Shown: positions 44,578-54,391, counted from the first letter of the stretch. The stretch is 64,000 bases of DNA from Thalassospiraceae bacterium LMO-JJ14 (GCA_021555105.2 CP134604.1:1116001-1180000); one strand, 5' to 3'. Notes: generated from the letters alone by a model not told the origin. Numbers and translations: made by a program.

Positions 44578-46191
44578 ATGAACGAGTTTGCAGGAAAAAC
44601 ATACGCTGAAGCGATCTCCATGGTTTGCACCCGCTATGCGGACCGGAAAGCGCTGGTTTTTCAAGGCATGCATTATTCCTTCGCAGATATCAAAGATGAA
44701 ATCGATAATGCATCGCGCCGTCTTCTTGAACTTGGTCTGCGTCGGGGCGACAAAATTTCCGTCTGGATGCCGAATTGCCCTGAGTTCATCTTTATCTGGA
44801 TGGGGGCGTCCCAGATCGGGCTGGTAACGGTCATGTTGAATACCCGGCTCCGCATCGAAGAAGCGCAATACCAGATCATGCAGTCCGATAGCCGTGCGGT
44901 CGTCGTCCCGGGCGGCGGCGCGTACCGGGATTTCCTCGGCGATGTGCTGACGATGTTGCCAAAGGACAGCGGCGCGGCGGGTGCAGGTATTGGTGGCGGC
45001 AATCTGCCGATGCTGGAATACATCATTACAACCGGGCTGAAAGGGGAACATGGGCCAGGCATGTACCACTGGCCGGACATAACGTTCGCGGAAAACAGTG
45101 CCATCGACTATGAAACCGATCCCCAGGCTCCGGCGCAGATTGTTTACAGTTCGGGCACGACGGCGCTGCCGAAGGGCGTGATGTTGTCGCACGCCGTCTG
45201 GCGCAAGGCTGCCGACCATGGCGCGCGGTTCTATCAGAATCCTGACGACCAGCTATATCTCTGCATTCCGCTGTTCTCGATATTATCGACCGTAAACGGG
45301 GTAATGACGTTCTGGGTCGGCGGCTCGTCCGTTGCGCTGGACGATCAATTCGACGCCGAGAGGCTGCTTTCGACGGTGCAGGCCGAACGAAGCACGGCGA
45401 TTTATCTTCTGCCGGTCATGATGAACCGGATGCTCGAACTGCCGGATTTTGACAGTTATGACATTTCAAGCCTGCGGACCGGCATTCTGCTGACGCTTGA
45501 GCGGGACGTCTATATGACGGCGGTCGAAAAATTCGGGATCGATGGCGTCTTTACCAGTTACGGGATGACGGAAACCTCAAGCGCATGCACGCGGACCTGG
45601 GCCGACGATCCTTTGGAAACACGCATTACGACGCACGGCAAGCCCTTGCCGGATATTGAGGTACGCATCGCCGATCCGGATACGAACCGGGAACTGCCGC
45701 CGGGACAGATCGGCGAGATCCAGGTGCGCGGCTACAACACGATGATTGGTTATTACAACAAGCCCGAGGAAACCGCGCGCGCGTTCACCGCCGACAGGTG
45801 GTACAAAACCGGCGACGCCGGCGAAATGCTCAGCGACGGATCGTTCAGATTTATCAGCCGTCTGGTCGATGGCTACAAACACAAGGGATTCAATGTCTCC
45901 ACTGCGGAAGTGGAGACGGTTTTATCGCGTCACCCGTCGGTCGCGGAAGCGGCGGTAACGGCCATACCTCACAAGGATTTCGGCGAAGTTGGCGTTGCTT
46001 TTGTCATCCTTGCGCCGGACACCGCTTTCGATGAAGCGGGGATGATCGAATTCGTCAAAGAGCATCTGGCGACCTTCAAGGTGCCGGCACATGTGTTTGA
46101 GACGGATTCCTTCCCGACGACCTCAGGCACCGGAAAAGTCCAGAAGTTCAAGTTGCGCGAACAGGCGCTCGAACTGCTGCAAGCGAAATAA
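44578..46191 (+). CDS. AMP-forming acyl-CoA ligase 1
   Basis: An adenylate-forming acyl-CoA synthetase of 537 residues. The ATP loop YSSGTTALPKGVM is near residue 190, TSYGMTETSSACT near 327, the adenylate-binding KTGDAGEMLSDG near 412, and the C-terminal catalytic lysine is K520 in SGTGKVQKFKLRE. It activates a carboxylic acid to a CoA ester. It is the first of three consecutive paralogues (44578, 46236, 47875), which share the opening TYAEAI/TYAQSI and the C-terminal VQKFKLRE. The operon continues with a membrane protein and a crotonase. ATG 44578 follows GGAGTAAAT. The paralogues may serve different acids of the same pathway. Confidence 0.88.
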   Translation: MNEFAGKTYAEAISMVCTRYADRKALVFQGMHYSFADIKDEIDNASRRLLELGLRRGDKISVWMPNCPEFIFIWMGASQIGLVTVMLNTRLRIEEAQYQIMQSDSRAVVVPGGGAYRDFLGDVLTMLPKDSGAAGAGIGGGNLPMLEYIITTGLKGEHGPGMYHWPDITFAENSAIDYETDPQAPAQIVYSSGTTALPKGVMLSHAVWRKAADHGARFYQNPDDQLYLCIPLFSILSTVNGVMTFWVGGSSVALDDQFDAERLLSTVQAERSTAIYLLPVMMNRMLELPDFDSYDISSLRTGILLTLERDVYMTAVEKFGIDGVFTSYGMTETSSACTRTWADDPLETRITTHGKPLPDIEVRIADPDTNRELPPGQIGEIQVRGYNTMIGYYNKPEETARAFTADRWYKTGDAGEMLSDGSFRFISRLVDGYKHKGFNVSTAEVETVLSRHPSVAEAAVTAIPHKDFGEVGVAFVILAPDTAFDEAGMIEFVKEHLATFKVPAHVFETDSFPTTSGTGKVQKFKLREQALELLQAK

Positions 46192-46235
46192 GCCTCAATC
46201 TATAAAAACAAGATCTGGTATGGAGACACGAACGG

Positions 46236-47870
46236 ATGAATCCTTTTCTAAATATGACATACGCTCAGAGCATTGCCTATATCGCCGACAAATTCGGCGA
46301 TCGGGAAGCGGTTGTCTTTCGTGATCAGAGATTTACCTACGCCGATGTTAAACGCGAAATCGACAGTGCTTCGGCGCGGTACGCCTCGCTCGGTTTAAAG
46401 CCGGGCGACAAGGTTGCCATCCTGCTGCCGAACCGTCCCGAATTCATCTGGTGCTGGCTGGGCGCGTCGCAAATGGGGCTGGTCGCCGTGATGATCAACA
46501 CCAGGCTGCGTCAGGAGGAATTGTCCTATCAATTGGCACAATCCGATACGCGTGCCGTCGTCATCCCGGGCGAGGGGGCGTTCCGCGACTTTCTTGATGA
46601 ACTGAGCGAGCTGGCACCGGCCATTCGCGATGGCGCGCCCGGGGCGCTGGGCAGCGAGAAGCTACCCGAGCTTTCATATGTGCTGGTGGTTGATGATTTC
46701 GATACTCAGTACAAGGGGGCGCTTTCATGGTCCGAACTGGCGCTTGATGATCTGCCATTGCCTGAAATGGAAAAGGATCCAAACGTCGCCGGGCTGATAA
46801 GCTACAGTTCCGGCACGACGGCCCTGCCGAAGGGCGCGATGATTACGCACTGCGTCTGGCGCAAGGCCTATGACATCGGGGATCGTGTGGATATGACGTC
46901 GGAGGACTGCCTGTATATGGCAATTCCGATGTTCGGCTCCATGGCGGTTCTGAACGGCGTTCTGCCCTATCTGGCGCGGGGGGCGAAACTGGTCATTGGC
47001 GAGCAGTTCGATGCCGATAAATGTCTGGCAGCGATCGAACAGGAAAAAGTGACGGCGATGCATCTGTTGCCGCCAACGGTCAAGCAGTTGATCGAATGTC
47101 CGAACTTCGATAAGTATGACCGCTCGTCGCTTAAAATCTCATATACTTTATCGATCGACCCGGACATTCTCGATGCAGTTGCAGACGTCATCGGCATCCC
47201 CGGCGTGATGACCGGATATGGCCTGACGGAGACGACGACCGTGGCCACGCGTAACCGTTGGGATGACTCACGCGAGATCCGTCATACGACACAGGGATGG
47301 GCGCTGCCGGACGTCGAAATCAAGGTTGTCGATCCCGAGACCTTCAAGGAACTGCCTGAAAACGAACCCGGCGAGCTTTGGGTGCGCGGTTATTGTGTGA
47401 TGCTTGGATACTACAAGAAGCCCAAGGAAACCGAAGCCGCCATTCGCCCCGATGGCTGGTTCAGGACAGGGGACATGGGAAAGATGGATTCCACCGGCAG
47501 GATTCAATTCCTGGGCCGGTTGGGCGACGGTTATAAATCGCGCGGCTTTAATGTCTCGCCGGAAGAAGTCGAATTCACGATTAACCAGCACCCGTCGGTC
47601 TATGCCGCCGCCGTGATCGGCGTGGCGGACCCGGTCGCGGAAAAAATCGGCGCGGCGTTCATCGTCAAGCGCAAGGGTTGCGAGCTTGATGAGCAGGCGC
47701 TCCTGGATTTCCTCAAGCCGAAACTCTCCGGCTACAAGATGCCGAAGTACGTTTTATTCGTCGATGAGCTGCCGCTCACCCCGGGAACCGGCAAGGTGCA
47801 GAAATTCAAGCTGCGTGAACTTGCCGCGGACCTCCTGGAGTTGGAAAATTTTTCTGCAAAGAGGGCATGA
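46236..47870 (+). CDS. AMP-forming acyl-CoA ligase 2
   Basis: An acyl-CoA synthetase of 544 residues, paralogous to its neighbours. It has YSSGTTALPKGAM near residue 189, MTGYGLTETTTV near 326, WFRTGDMGKMDSTG near 408, and the catalytic lysine in PGTGKVQKFKLRE near 523. The gene starts 44 bases after ligase 1 with GGAGACACGAACGG upstream, and stops just 4 bases before the ligase 3 ATG. Its mid part (FDTQYKGALSWSELALDDLPL) differs clearly from ligase 1, so the acyl-binding pockets are likely not identical. Confidence 0.88.
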   Translation: MNPFLNMTYAQSIAYIADKFGDREAVVFRDQRFTYADVKREIDSASARYASLGLKPGDKVAILLPNRPEFIWCWLGASQMGLVAVMINTRLRQEELSYQLAQSDTRAVVIPGEGAFRDFLDELSELAPAIRDGAPGALGSEKLPELSYVLVVDDFDTQYKGALSWSELALDDLPLPEMEKDPNVAGLISYSSGTTALPKGAMITHCVWRKAYDIGDRVDMTSEDCLYMAIPMFGSMAVLNGVLPYLARGAKLVIGEQFDADKCLAAIEQEKVTAMHLLPPTVKQLIECPNFDKYDRSSLKISYTLSIDPDILDAVADVIGIPGVMTGYGLTETTTVATRNRWDDSREIRHTTQGWALPDVEIKVVDPETFKELPENEPGELWVRGYCVMLGYYKKPKETEAAIRPDGWFRTGDMGKMDSTGRIQFLGRLGDGYKSRGFNVSPEEVEFTINQHPSVYAAAVIGVADPVAEKIGAAFIVKRKGCELDEQALLDFLKPKLSGYKMPKYVLFVDELPLTPGTGKVQKFKLRELAADLLELENFSAKRA

Positions 47871-47874
47871 CTCC

Positions 47875-49497
47875 ATGTCCCATGGCAAGGAAAACAACCC
47901 GTTCAGGGGACTGACATATGCGCAGTCGATCAATCATATCGCGGATACCTATGGCGATAAAACTGCCCTGACATTCCAGGGGCGGTCATACTCGTTTCGC
48001 GACCTGAAGCGTGAAGCGGACCTGGCATCGTCCCGTCTTGTTGCGCTTGGGGTGCGGCCTGGCGAAAGCATCGGAATCTGGATGCCGAACCGTCCCGAGT
48101 TTCCTTTCCTGTGGTTCGGCGCGGCGCAGATCGGCGTCATACCGGTTATAATCAATACACGCCTCAAACAGCACGAGTTCGAGTATCAGATCAGGCAATC
48201 CAAAAGCGTGGCGATCTTCGTGCCCGGGGCGGGGGCGTTCCGGGATTTTATCGGTGAATTGACGCAATCCCATCCCGCCATCGCATCGGGCAAACTCCCA
48301 TCTGACCCGTTCCCCGATTTACGATCCGTCGTTTCCATGGATCCGGTGCCCGACAATGCCGGCAACGTTATCGGCTGGCATGATCTTGGAGAAGATCATC
48401 CGGTGCCGGCATATAACACGGACCCCGATTCCGTCGGCCTCATCGCCTACAGTTCCGGGACGACATCCCTTCCCAAGGGCGCGATGCTGTCGCATTGCAT
48501 ATGGCGCAAGGCGTTCGACGGTGGCCGGTATCTGAGGCTGACGTCGGCGGACAGCCTTTACCTGACGGTGCCATTGTTCGGCGTGCTTGGATGCCTCAAC
48601 GGGTTGTTGATGTTCTGGTCCAGGGGCTGCGAGATTCATTTGCGCGAACGATTTGATGAAGAGGACTTCATAACGTCGCTGAGCGAGACAAGGTGCACGT
48701 TTGCGCATTTGCTGCCGACCATGATCGAACGCATCGCCAGACACCCTGCTTATGACAAGGACAAATTCAAATCCTTGCGCGGCGGCGTGATCCTGAGCAG
48801 CCAGGGCAGTCATTTCCTGCGCGCCATCGAGGTTTTGGGGGCGGAGGGATTTACCTCGGGTTACGGACTAACGGAATCCACAGGGTTGGTCAGCCGGTGC
48901 TATCTGGATGACCCGCTTGAGGACCGGTTGGGCCATCAGGGCTGGCCTTTGCCGGACTGCCCGATCCGCATCGTAGACCCGGAAACGAGGGAAGACCTGC
49001 CACCTGGGCAGGAAGGCGAAATCGTCATCGGCGGATACTCGGTAATGTTGGGCTATTTCGACAAACCGGAAGAAACGCAAGCATGCATATCGGATGACGG
49101 CTGGCTTTATTCAGGCGACCTCGGGGTCATGAGCGAAGCCGGTGCGCTGAAGTTCCTGCGACGGGTCAAGGACGGCTACAAACACAAGGGGTTCAACGTT
49201 TCGACGCCGGAAGTGGAAGCCGCCATCCTGAAATTCCCCGGGATCCGCGCAGCGGCAGTCGTCGGTGTACCGGACCCGGAATTCGGAGAAACCGGCGCGG
49301 CCTTTGTCATTCCCGACGGCGATGTGGAACTGGATGAGCATGAATTGCTGACATACCTCGACGCCGAGATTTCTTCATTTAAGGTGCCGGGCGCGGTCTT
49401 TGTTGTGAATGAATTCCCGCTGACAGGGGGCACCGACAAGGTCCAGAAGTTCAAGCTGCGCGAGCAGGCGATGTCCAGACTCGGGATTGCGGGTTGA
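47875..49497 (+). CDS. AMP-forming acyl-CoA ligase 3
   Basis: An acyl-CoA synthetase of 540 residues. The ATP loop YSSGTTSLPKGAM is near residue 192, TSGYGLTESTGLV near 328, and LYSGDLGVMSEAG near 410. The C-terminal signature reads GGTDKVQKFKLRE where its two paralogues have GTGKVQKFKLRE: the lysine stays but the preceding glycine is aspartate, which may affect adenylation. The start ATG (47875, MSHGKENNPF) lies 4 bases past the ligase 2 stop. The long frame from 47686 lies over ligase 2 and was rejected. Its stop TGA (49495-49497) precedes the next gene by 2 bases. Confidence 0.86.
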   Translation: MSHGKENNPFRGLTYAQSINHIADTYGDKTALTFQGRSYSFRDLKREADLASSRLVALGVRPGESIGIWMPNRPEFPFLWFGAAQIGVIPVIINTRLKQHEFEYQIRQSKSVAIFVPGAGAFRDFIGELTQSHPAIASGKLPSDPFPDLRSVVSMDPVPDNAGNVIGWHDLGEDHPVPAYNTDPDSVGLIAYSSGTTSLPKGAMLSHCIWRKAFDGGRYLRLTSADSLYLTVPLFGVLGCLNGLLMFWSRGCEIHLRERFDEEDFITSLSETRCTFAHLLPTMIERIARHPAYDKDKFKSLRGGVILSSQGSHFLRAIEVLGAEGFTSGYGLTESTGLVSRCYLDDPLEDRLGHQGWPLPDCPIRIVDPETREDLPPGQEGEIVIGGYSVMLGYFDKPEETQACISDDGWLYSGDLGVMSEAGALKFLRRVKDGYKHKGFNVSTPEVEAAILKFPGIRAAAVVGVPDPEFGETGAAFVIPDGDVELDEHELLTYLDAEISSFKVPGAVFVVNEFPLTGGTDKVQKFKLREQAMSRLGIAG

Positions 49498-49499
49498 AC

Positions 49500-50921
49500 A
49501 TGGATCGGACGCAAACAGGAACCATCGGGACGATGCAGTCCACCAGGTTGCAAATCGGCAATCTGAGCGGTGCGATGTTGCTTTTCCTCTGCAGTTCCCT
49601 GGCGAGTGCTGGGATACTCGGTGGCTGGCCGCAATCGACCACGGCCGCAACCGTGGTGCTGGCGATCTTCGTCGCATTACAAATATACAAGGTCCCCCGC
49701 CAGCAACTGTTCACAGGACTGTTTCTGGTGCTGATCGGCAGCCTGGCCGCTTTTCCGGAAGGCGGCATCATCGATTCAGCGATCAAGGCGTCAAAGGGGA
49801 CGTTGATCTTTGTCGCTTTGTTCGTCGCCGTGGCGTTCCTGCAATACCCGGCGCTGAACAGTCCCTCAATGTTTGCTGTCAGAGAGGTGATCGTCAGCCA
49901 GCCGGCCGGCCGGCGTTATGCGACACTTACCCTGTCGGCGCACTTCTTCGGTGCCTTGACGAATTTTGCCGCGCTCAGTCTGCTCTCCACATTCCTCTTC
50001 GGTAATCTCGATACCAATGCCCGTGAGCGGATGGCGTGTGCCATGATTCGCGGTTTCGCTCTCGCTGCGTCATGGTCTCCGTTCTTCGTGAGCGTCGCCG
50101 TAATCCTTTACATCATGCCGGACCTGAGCTGGTTCAGAATTGCCTTGCCGGGCGTGCCGCTGGCTTTTCTGCTGCTTGTATACGGTTGGGGGTTCGATCG
50201 TATGGCGCATCGCAAGCCGCCGCCGCCGGGATCGAAGCCGATACAAGCCCCGGCGCCGGTAAAGCTGGAAGCGGAAACGATTTACAAGATCGGTGTGCTT
50301 GGTCTGGTGCTTGTCGGCTCGATCCTTTTCGTTTCGGAAACGCTGGCGGTTTCCATGCCGATCGCCATCTTTCTCGTCACACCGCTGATCTCTGTTATCT
50401 GGCAGGCATTGCTGTCGAGGCGGGATGGGCACGGCAGCCTTGGCGAAATGGCGAAAAGCGTCATCGAGAATATTTCCAAGTTGCGTGCGGAGATCGTGGT
50501 TTTTCTTTCGGCAAATTTTCTGGGGTATTCCGCCGCGCTGATCATTGATCCGGCGACGATTTCATCGACCCTCATAAACGCCGGGATATACGGATGGTCG
50601 GCGATCTTCGTGCTGTTGGGTTTCATGTTGATGTGTACCATGCTGATGGTGCACCCACTGGTCCTGATCGTCCTGCTGGGGCAGATATTCCCGGGCGAGG
50701 CGCTCGGGGTGCAAAGTGTGAGCCTCGCTTTATGCATGTCGGCGATTTGGGGTGTCGGAACGCCGTCTTCGCCCGGCTCCGGGTTGACCCTGTTCATGAC
50801 ACGTATTCTGGAACGCTCGCCTTGGTATGTTTCATGGCGGTTGAATGCTGCGTATTCTGTGGGCGGTATTGTTGTGGCGGGTGTTTACATCGCGATCGTT
50901 AACCGCTGGTTTTTGCTGTGA
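49500..50921 (+). CDS. Integral membrane protein, possible organic-acid transporter
   Basis: A protein of 473 residues with about 11-12 hydrophobic segments, not assigned to a family from sequence alone. Segments are visible near 24-40, 45-62, 68-85, 95-110, 136-160, 175-195, 200-220, 255-285, 335-350, 360-395 and 440-470. Between helices, HRKPPPPGSKPIQAPAPVK (about 233-252) forms a proline-rich cytoplasmic loop, as in ion-transporter-superfamily anion carriers. Its position between acyl-CoA ligases and a crotonase suggests uptake of the acid that the ligases activate. A TTG overlap start (49494) would add two residues. ATG 49500 is preferred. Confidence 0.7.
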   Translation: MDRTQTGTIGTMQSTRLQIGNLSGAMLLFLCSSLASAGILGGWPQSTTAATVVLAIFVALQIYKVPRQQLFTGLFLVLIGSLAAFPEGGIIDSAIKASKGTLIFVALFVAVAFLQYPALNSPSMFAVREVIVSQPAGRRYATLTLSAHFFGALTNFAALSLLSTFLFGNLDTNARERMACAMIRGFALAASWSPFFVSVAVILYIMPDLSWFRIALPGVPLAFLLLVYGWGFDRMAHRKPPPPGSKPIQAPAPVKLEAETIYKIGVLGLVLVGSILFVSETLAVSMPIAIFLVTPLISVIWQALLSRRDGHGSLGEMAKSVIENISKLRAEIVVFLSANFLGYSAALIIDPATISSTLINAGIYGWSAIFVLLGFMLMCTMLMVHPLVLIVLLGQIFPGEALGVQSVSLALCMSAIWGVGTPSSPGSGLTLFMTRILERSPWYVSWRLNAAYSVGGIVVAGVYIAIVNRWFLL

Positions 50922-50973
50922 TCGCTTAAATGGCGGTGTTTCGCCGCAGGGAAGTTTGGGAAGGAACGAAACA

Positions 50974-51747
50974 ATGAACGATAGCCAGATCGTCGTCACC
51001 GACTATCCGAGTGAATACATTGCCAGAATCAGCCTGAACCGGCCGGAAAAAAGGAATGCGTTGGGGCCGGAATTGCGCGAAGGCCTGCTGGTCGCGTTGC
51101 ACGATGCCATGGTCAATGCGGATATCCGGGTACTGATTATCACGGCCAACGGCGGACATTTTTCCGCCGGCGGCGATCTGGCGAGCTTGGCCGATGTCGA
51201 CATGGTGTCCGGGCGGCACCGCATCAAGCGCGGACACATGGTGGCGCGCGCGATCCTGACGTCTGAGAAACCGGTTGTCGCCGCCGTCGAAGGTTACGCG
51301 ATGGGCGCCGGCGCGGCGCTGGCCATTGCCTGCGACACGGTCGTGGTGGATGGCGAAGCAACGCTCGGCTTCCCGTTCCTGAAGGTCGGCCTGGGGCCGG
51401 ACTTCGGCGTTTCCTATACCCTGCCCAGGCGTATGGGGGCCGGCCGGGCCCAGCATGCCTTTCTGCACGCGAAGAATTTCAAGGGCGAAGCGGCGGTCGA
51501 TTGCGGGCTCGCGGATGTATTAGCGGAAACGGGCCAAGTTCAGGCGCAGGCGCTGGATTTGGCGAAGGATCTGGCGGCGTTACCGCCGAATGCGCTGGCG
51601 CTCGCCAAAAGACAATTCGCGGCGGCGCCGTGCGATTTCGAAACCGCGGCGGAAATGGAGGCCATGGGCCAGGCGCTCTGTTTCGCGGGAACGGAATTTC
51701 CAGAAGGCGTGGCGGCCTTTCAGGAAAAGCGGAAACCGAAATTCTAG
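50974..51747 (+). CDS. Enoyl-CoA hydratase/isomerase-family (crotonase) protein
   Basis: A crotonase of 257 residues. The oxyanion-hole motifs are HFSAGGDLASL (62-72) and AMGAGAALAIACD (109-121). The hydratase glutamates are both absent: Ala115 and Phe135 (GFPFLKVGLGPDFG) stand in their places, while D143 in GLGPD resembles the acid of isomerase members. It therefore may isomerise a double bond or use another crotonase reaction. The start at 50974 follows AAGGAACGAAACA. The frame upstream to 50845 overlaps the membrane protein and was rejected. It is the last gene of the ligase operon and overlaps the convergent MFS gene by 4 bases. Confidence 0.85.
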   Translation: MNDSQIVVTDYPSEYIARISLNRPEKRNALGPELREGLLVALHDAMVNADIRVLIITANGGHFSAGGDLASLADVDMVSGRHRIKRGHMVARAILTSEKPVVAAVEGYAMGAGAALAIACDTVVVDGEATLGFPFLKVGLGPDFGVSYTLPRRMGAGRAQHAFLHAKNFKGEAAVDCGLADVLAETGQVQAQALDLAKDLAALPPNALALAKRQFAAAPCDFETAAEMEAMGQALCFAGTEFPEGVAAFQEKRKPKF

Positions 51748-53042
51748 CCTTTCGGCGGGATATCCTTGGTCCGGCGATAGGATAGCATCATCAGGAAGAA
51801 CGCGACGCCAACCGACGCGAACACGAGCCGGTAGCCGAGCGTCGATCCGGTGACGTTCGGATCGTCCGTCACCGAGGATATGAGAAAACCTGTCAGATAC
51901 TGCATTACGAAGATGCCGGAAATCGCCAGCAGATTGACCAGCGAGACGACCCGGCTTGCGAACTCGGCGTCGAACAGAGCTTGGGTATGGGCCAGCACGA
52001 GGACGAAAAAGGGCGCGCTGACCGTGATCACAACAAATAACGGCACAGCCATCCATACATGCGCATAGCCGACCGCGGCGAGGAATACAAAGAGGGCGGA
52101 AATGAACGACATGGCGCAGAGGATGACTTTGCGCCGGGTGTTGAAATACTGCTCGATGGGCGCATAAATCAGCATGCCGATATTCATGCCGATGGCCATG
52201 AAGAAAAGGATATAGCTGCGGTCGATTGCCGCAATGTGATGCACGTCCTTCAGGAATGGTCCCGCCCACAGACCGATCAGAACCTGTAACGGTGCATACA
52301 TGAACATCGATATGCTGAGCGCCGGCCAGATTCGACGATCTTTCAGAACGGATAGCAGTCCGATAACGCTGCTGCGCAGGGTTACCGGCTCTGACGGCTC
52401 GCTGGCGTTGTCTTTCATGGTCGGGACATCGCGGACAGAGATGTAGGTTGCGATGGCCATGCTCAGAGTCGCGATGCCGATGAACAGAAAAACCACCCGC
52501 CAGGAAAATATTTCGATCAGATAGGCGAACGGCGCCGTGGCGAAAAGCCCGCCGAAACTGCCGAAGAACAGGAACCGGCCGGTCAACGAGGCGATGTTGC
52601 GGGGCTCGCCCCATTTGACGAAAACGGTATAGGCCCCGAGCAAGGACGCGGCAAAGCCGATGCCGAGCAAGAACCGGCCGGCCAGTATGCTGGTCCAATC
52701 ACTGGCGTATGAGATCAGAAGGGAGCCGGCGACAGCGATGAGCGCCGTCGACGCCATGATGATACGGCACCCATAACGGTGAATGAGCAGACCGAAAGGT
52801 ATCTGTATAAGTCCCTGAGCCAGGAACATGCTGCCCATGACCATGCCGATTTGCTGGGCGTTAAGGGAAAGCTCGTCGACCAGGACCGGCGCCAGCACGG
52901 AGCCGGAACTGCGGTGAAATTGGCCTAATGCGAATAGCAGGCACAGCACGCAGAACATGAATATGAAGCGGAATGATTTCGTCGGTTGTTCGGGCACGGT
53001 GCGAACTGATATTGGTCGTGGTGTCACACTTGAGGCTTTCAT
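51744..53042 (-). CDS. MFS transporter
   Basis: A major facilitator of 432 residues with 12 predicted helices and a hydrophilic N-terminal tail of about 25 residues. Family features are QFHRSSGSVLAPVLVDELSL, the motif A-like FGLLIHRYGCRIIMAS (about 84-99), AGRFLLGIGFAASLLGAYT, and an inter-lobe loop rich in Glu/Ser/Pro (DVPTMKDNASEPSEPVTLRSS). It is read convergent to the crotonase and away from ribB. The start ATG at 53042 follows CGAGCAGAGG... with modest Shine-Dalgarno. The transported solute is unknown. It may import an acid or anion used by the surrounding cluster. Confidence 0.85.
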   Translation of the reverse strand: MKASSVTPRPISVRTVPEQPTKSFRFIFMFCVLCLLFALGQFHRSSGSVLAPVLVDELSLNAQQIGMVMGSMFLAQGLIQIPFGLLIHRYGCRIIMASTALIAVAGSLLISYASDWTSILAGRFLLGIGFAASLLGAYTVFVKWGEPRNIASLTGRFLFFGSFGGLFATAPFAYLIEIFSWRVVFLFIGIATLSMAIATYISVRDVPTMKDNASEPSEPVTLRSSVIGLLSVLKDRRIWPALSISMFMYAPLQVLIGLWAGPFLKDVHHIAAIDRSYILFFMAIGMNIGMLIYAPIEQYFNTRRKVILCAMSFISALFVFLAAVGYAHVWMAVPLFVVITVSAPFFVLVLAHTQALFDAEFASRVVSLVNLLAISGIFVMQYLTGFLISSVTDDPNVTGSTLGYRLVFASVGVAFFLMMLSYRRTKDIPPKG

Positions 53043-53152
53043 GTAGGGCGAGCAGAGGATACATTATGATCGAATCACACCCATTACAGCGAGTCATTTT
53101 GTTAAAATTGTACTTGGCAAATTTTTAGATTTATCGGACCGAATTGTAGGAC

Positions 53153-54301
53153 ATGGAAAAACAAGCCGAAGCATATGAGAAGCCGGTGACGGATGCGCGC
53201 GATGAGGCCTCGAATCTGGCGCCTATCGAAGAAGTCATCTCCGATATACGTCAGGGCAAGATGGTTATTCTGATTGATGATGAGGATCGCGAAAACGAAG
53301 GCGATTTCATCATAGCATCCGAGTTTGCGGATGCCGCGGCGATCAACTTCATGGCGCGATACGGGCGCGGGCTGATCTGCCTTTCTCTGACGGAGCAGAG
53401 GATCAAGGAACTAGGCCTGTCATTAATGCCCCGTCGTGAAGGGGATCGGCAAAGCACCGCCTTTACCGTGTCGATCGAAGCCCGCGAAGGCGTCACGACA
53501 GGTATTTCCGCGGCTGATCGCGCGCGAACGGTTTCCGTCGCCATTGACCGTGACAAAGGGCGGAATGATCTGTCGACGCCGGGCCACGTCTTCCCGCTTT
53601 GCGCGCGTGACGGCGGGGTGCTGGTGCGCGCAGGGCATACGGAAGCCGCCGTTGACCTGGCGCGGCTGGCGGGGCTGACGCCATCCGGGGTGATCTGCGA
53701 AATTATGAACGAAGACGGTACGATGGCCCGGCTGCCGGACCTTGTGAAGGTCGCGAAAGAGCATGATCTGAAAATCGCCTCGATTGCCAATCTGATCGCT
53801 TATCGGCGCCGCAATGAGAAACTCATCGAACGTGTCATGGAACGTGAGCTGGAATCCCGCCATGGCGGCCAATTCAAAATCATCGTCTATTTAAATCGGG
53901 TCGATGGCGTTGAACATGTCGCCATGGTGAAGGGCGATATCGGTGGCGACGAACCGACGCATGTGCGCATGCATTCGGTCAATCTGCTCGATGATATCGT
54001 TGGCGATTTGTTTTATGAACATGGCGGCGAAATCTATCGCGCCATGGAACGAATCGGTGAACTGAGCCGTGGTGTCGTTGTCTTTCTTCGTGAAACGCAC
54101 AATACCAGCCCCTCGGATGCCTTGCGCCAGCGTGAGCAGTCGGTGCAGACAAGTGGCAGCAATCTCCGCGATTACGGCACCGGCGCGCAAATTCTCGCGG
54201 ATCTCAATGTCTCGGACATGATATTGCTGACCAACAGCAATCGCAGTGTTGCGGGTCTTGAAGGATACGGCCTGCGCATCGTTGGTCGGGAACCGCTTTA
54301 A
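53153..54301 (+). CDS. ribB: 3,4-dihydroxy-2-butanone-4-phosphate synthase with degenerate RibA half (RibBX)
   Basis: A 382-residue protein. Residues 25-220 are a RibB domain: [11 protein letters not shown] (42-52), [14 protein letters not shown], the GHVFPL and GHTEAAVDL motifs, all for making 3,4-dihydroxy-2-butanone-4-phosphate from ribulose-5-phosphate. Residues 225-382 are homologous to GTP cyclohydrolase II, but the three zinc cysteines of its CLTGDVFGSLRCDC motif are lost ([16 protein letters not shown]...), so RibA activity is unlikely. This RibBX form is known in several alphaproteobacteria. Ribulose-5-phosphate is also the substrate of PRK in the cbb operon. The gene lies beside flavoenzyme genes, and a strong terminator follows. 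Confidence 0.9.
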   Translation: MEKQAEAYEKPVTDARDEASNLAPIEEVISDIRQGKMVILIDDEDRENEGDFIIASEFADAAAINFMARYGRGLICLSLTEQRIKELGLSLMPRREGDRQSTAFTVSIEAREGVTTGISAADRARTVSVAIDRDKGRNDLSTPGHVFPLCARDGGVLVRAGHTEAAVDLARLAGLTPSGVICEIMNEDGTMARLPDLVKVAKEHDLKIASIANLIAYRRRNEKLIERVMERELESRHGGQFKIIVYLNRVDGVEHVAMVKGDIGGDEPTHVRMHSVNLLDDIVGDLFYEHGGEIYRAMERIGELSRGVVVFLRETHNTSPSDALRQREQSVQTSGSNLRDYGTGAQILADLNVSDMILLTNSNRSVAGLEGYGLRIVGREPL

Positions 54302-54342
54302 GGCCGCACGGCCCCCTGCGCGCATCATAAATAACATCTGGC

Positions 54343-54377
54343 GGCTGGCATTGTTTCGATGCCAGCCATTTTTTTTG
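54343..54377 (+). terminator. Rho-independent terminator after ribB
   Basis: GGCTGGCAT (54343-54351) pairs with ATGCCAGCC (54359-54367) around a 7-base loop, followed by a T tract to about 54376. The 9-base GC-rich stem begins 41 bases after the ribB stop. Confidence 0.85.
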
Positions 54378-54391
54378 GCTAATTTGTAAAA

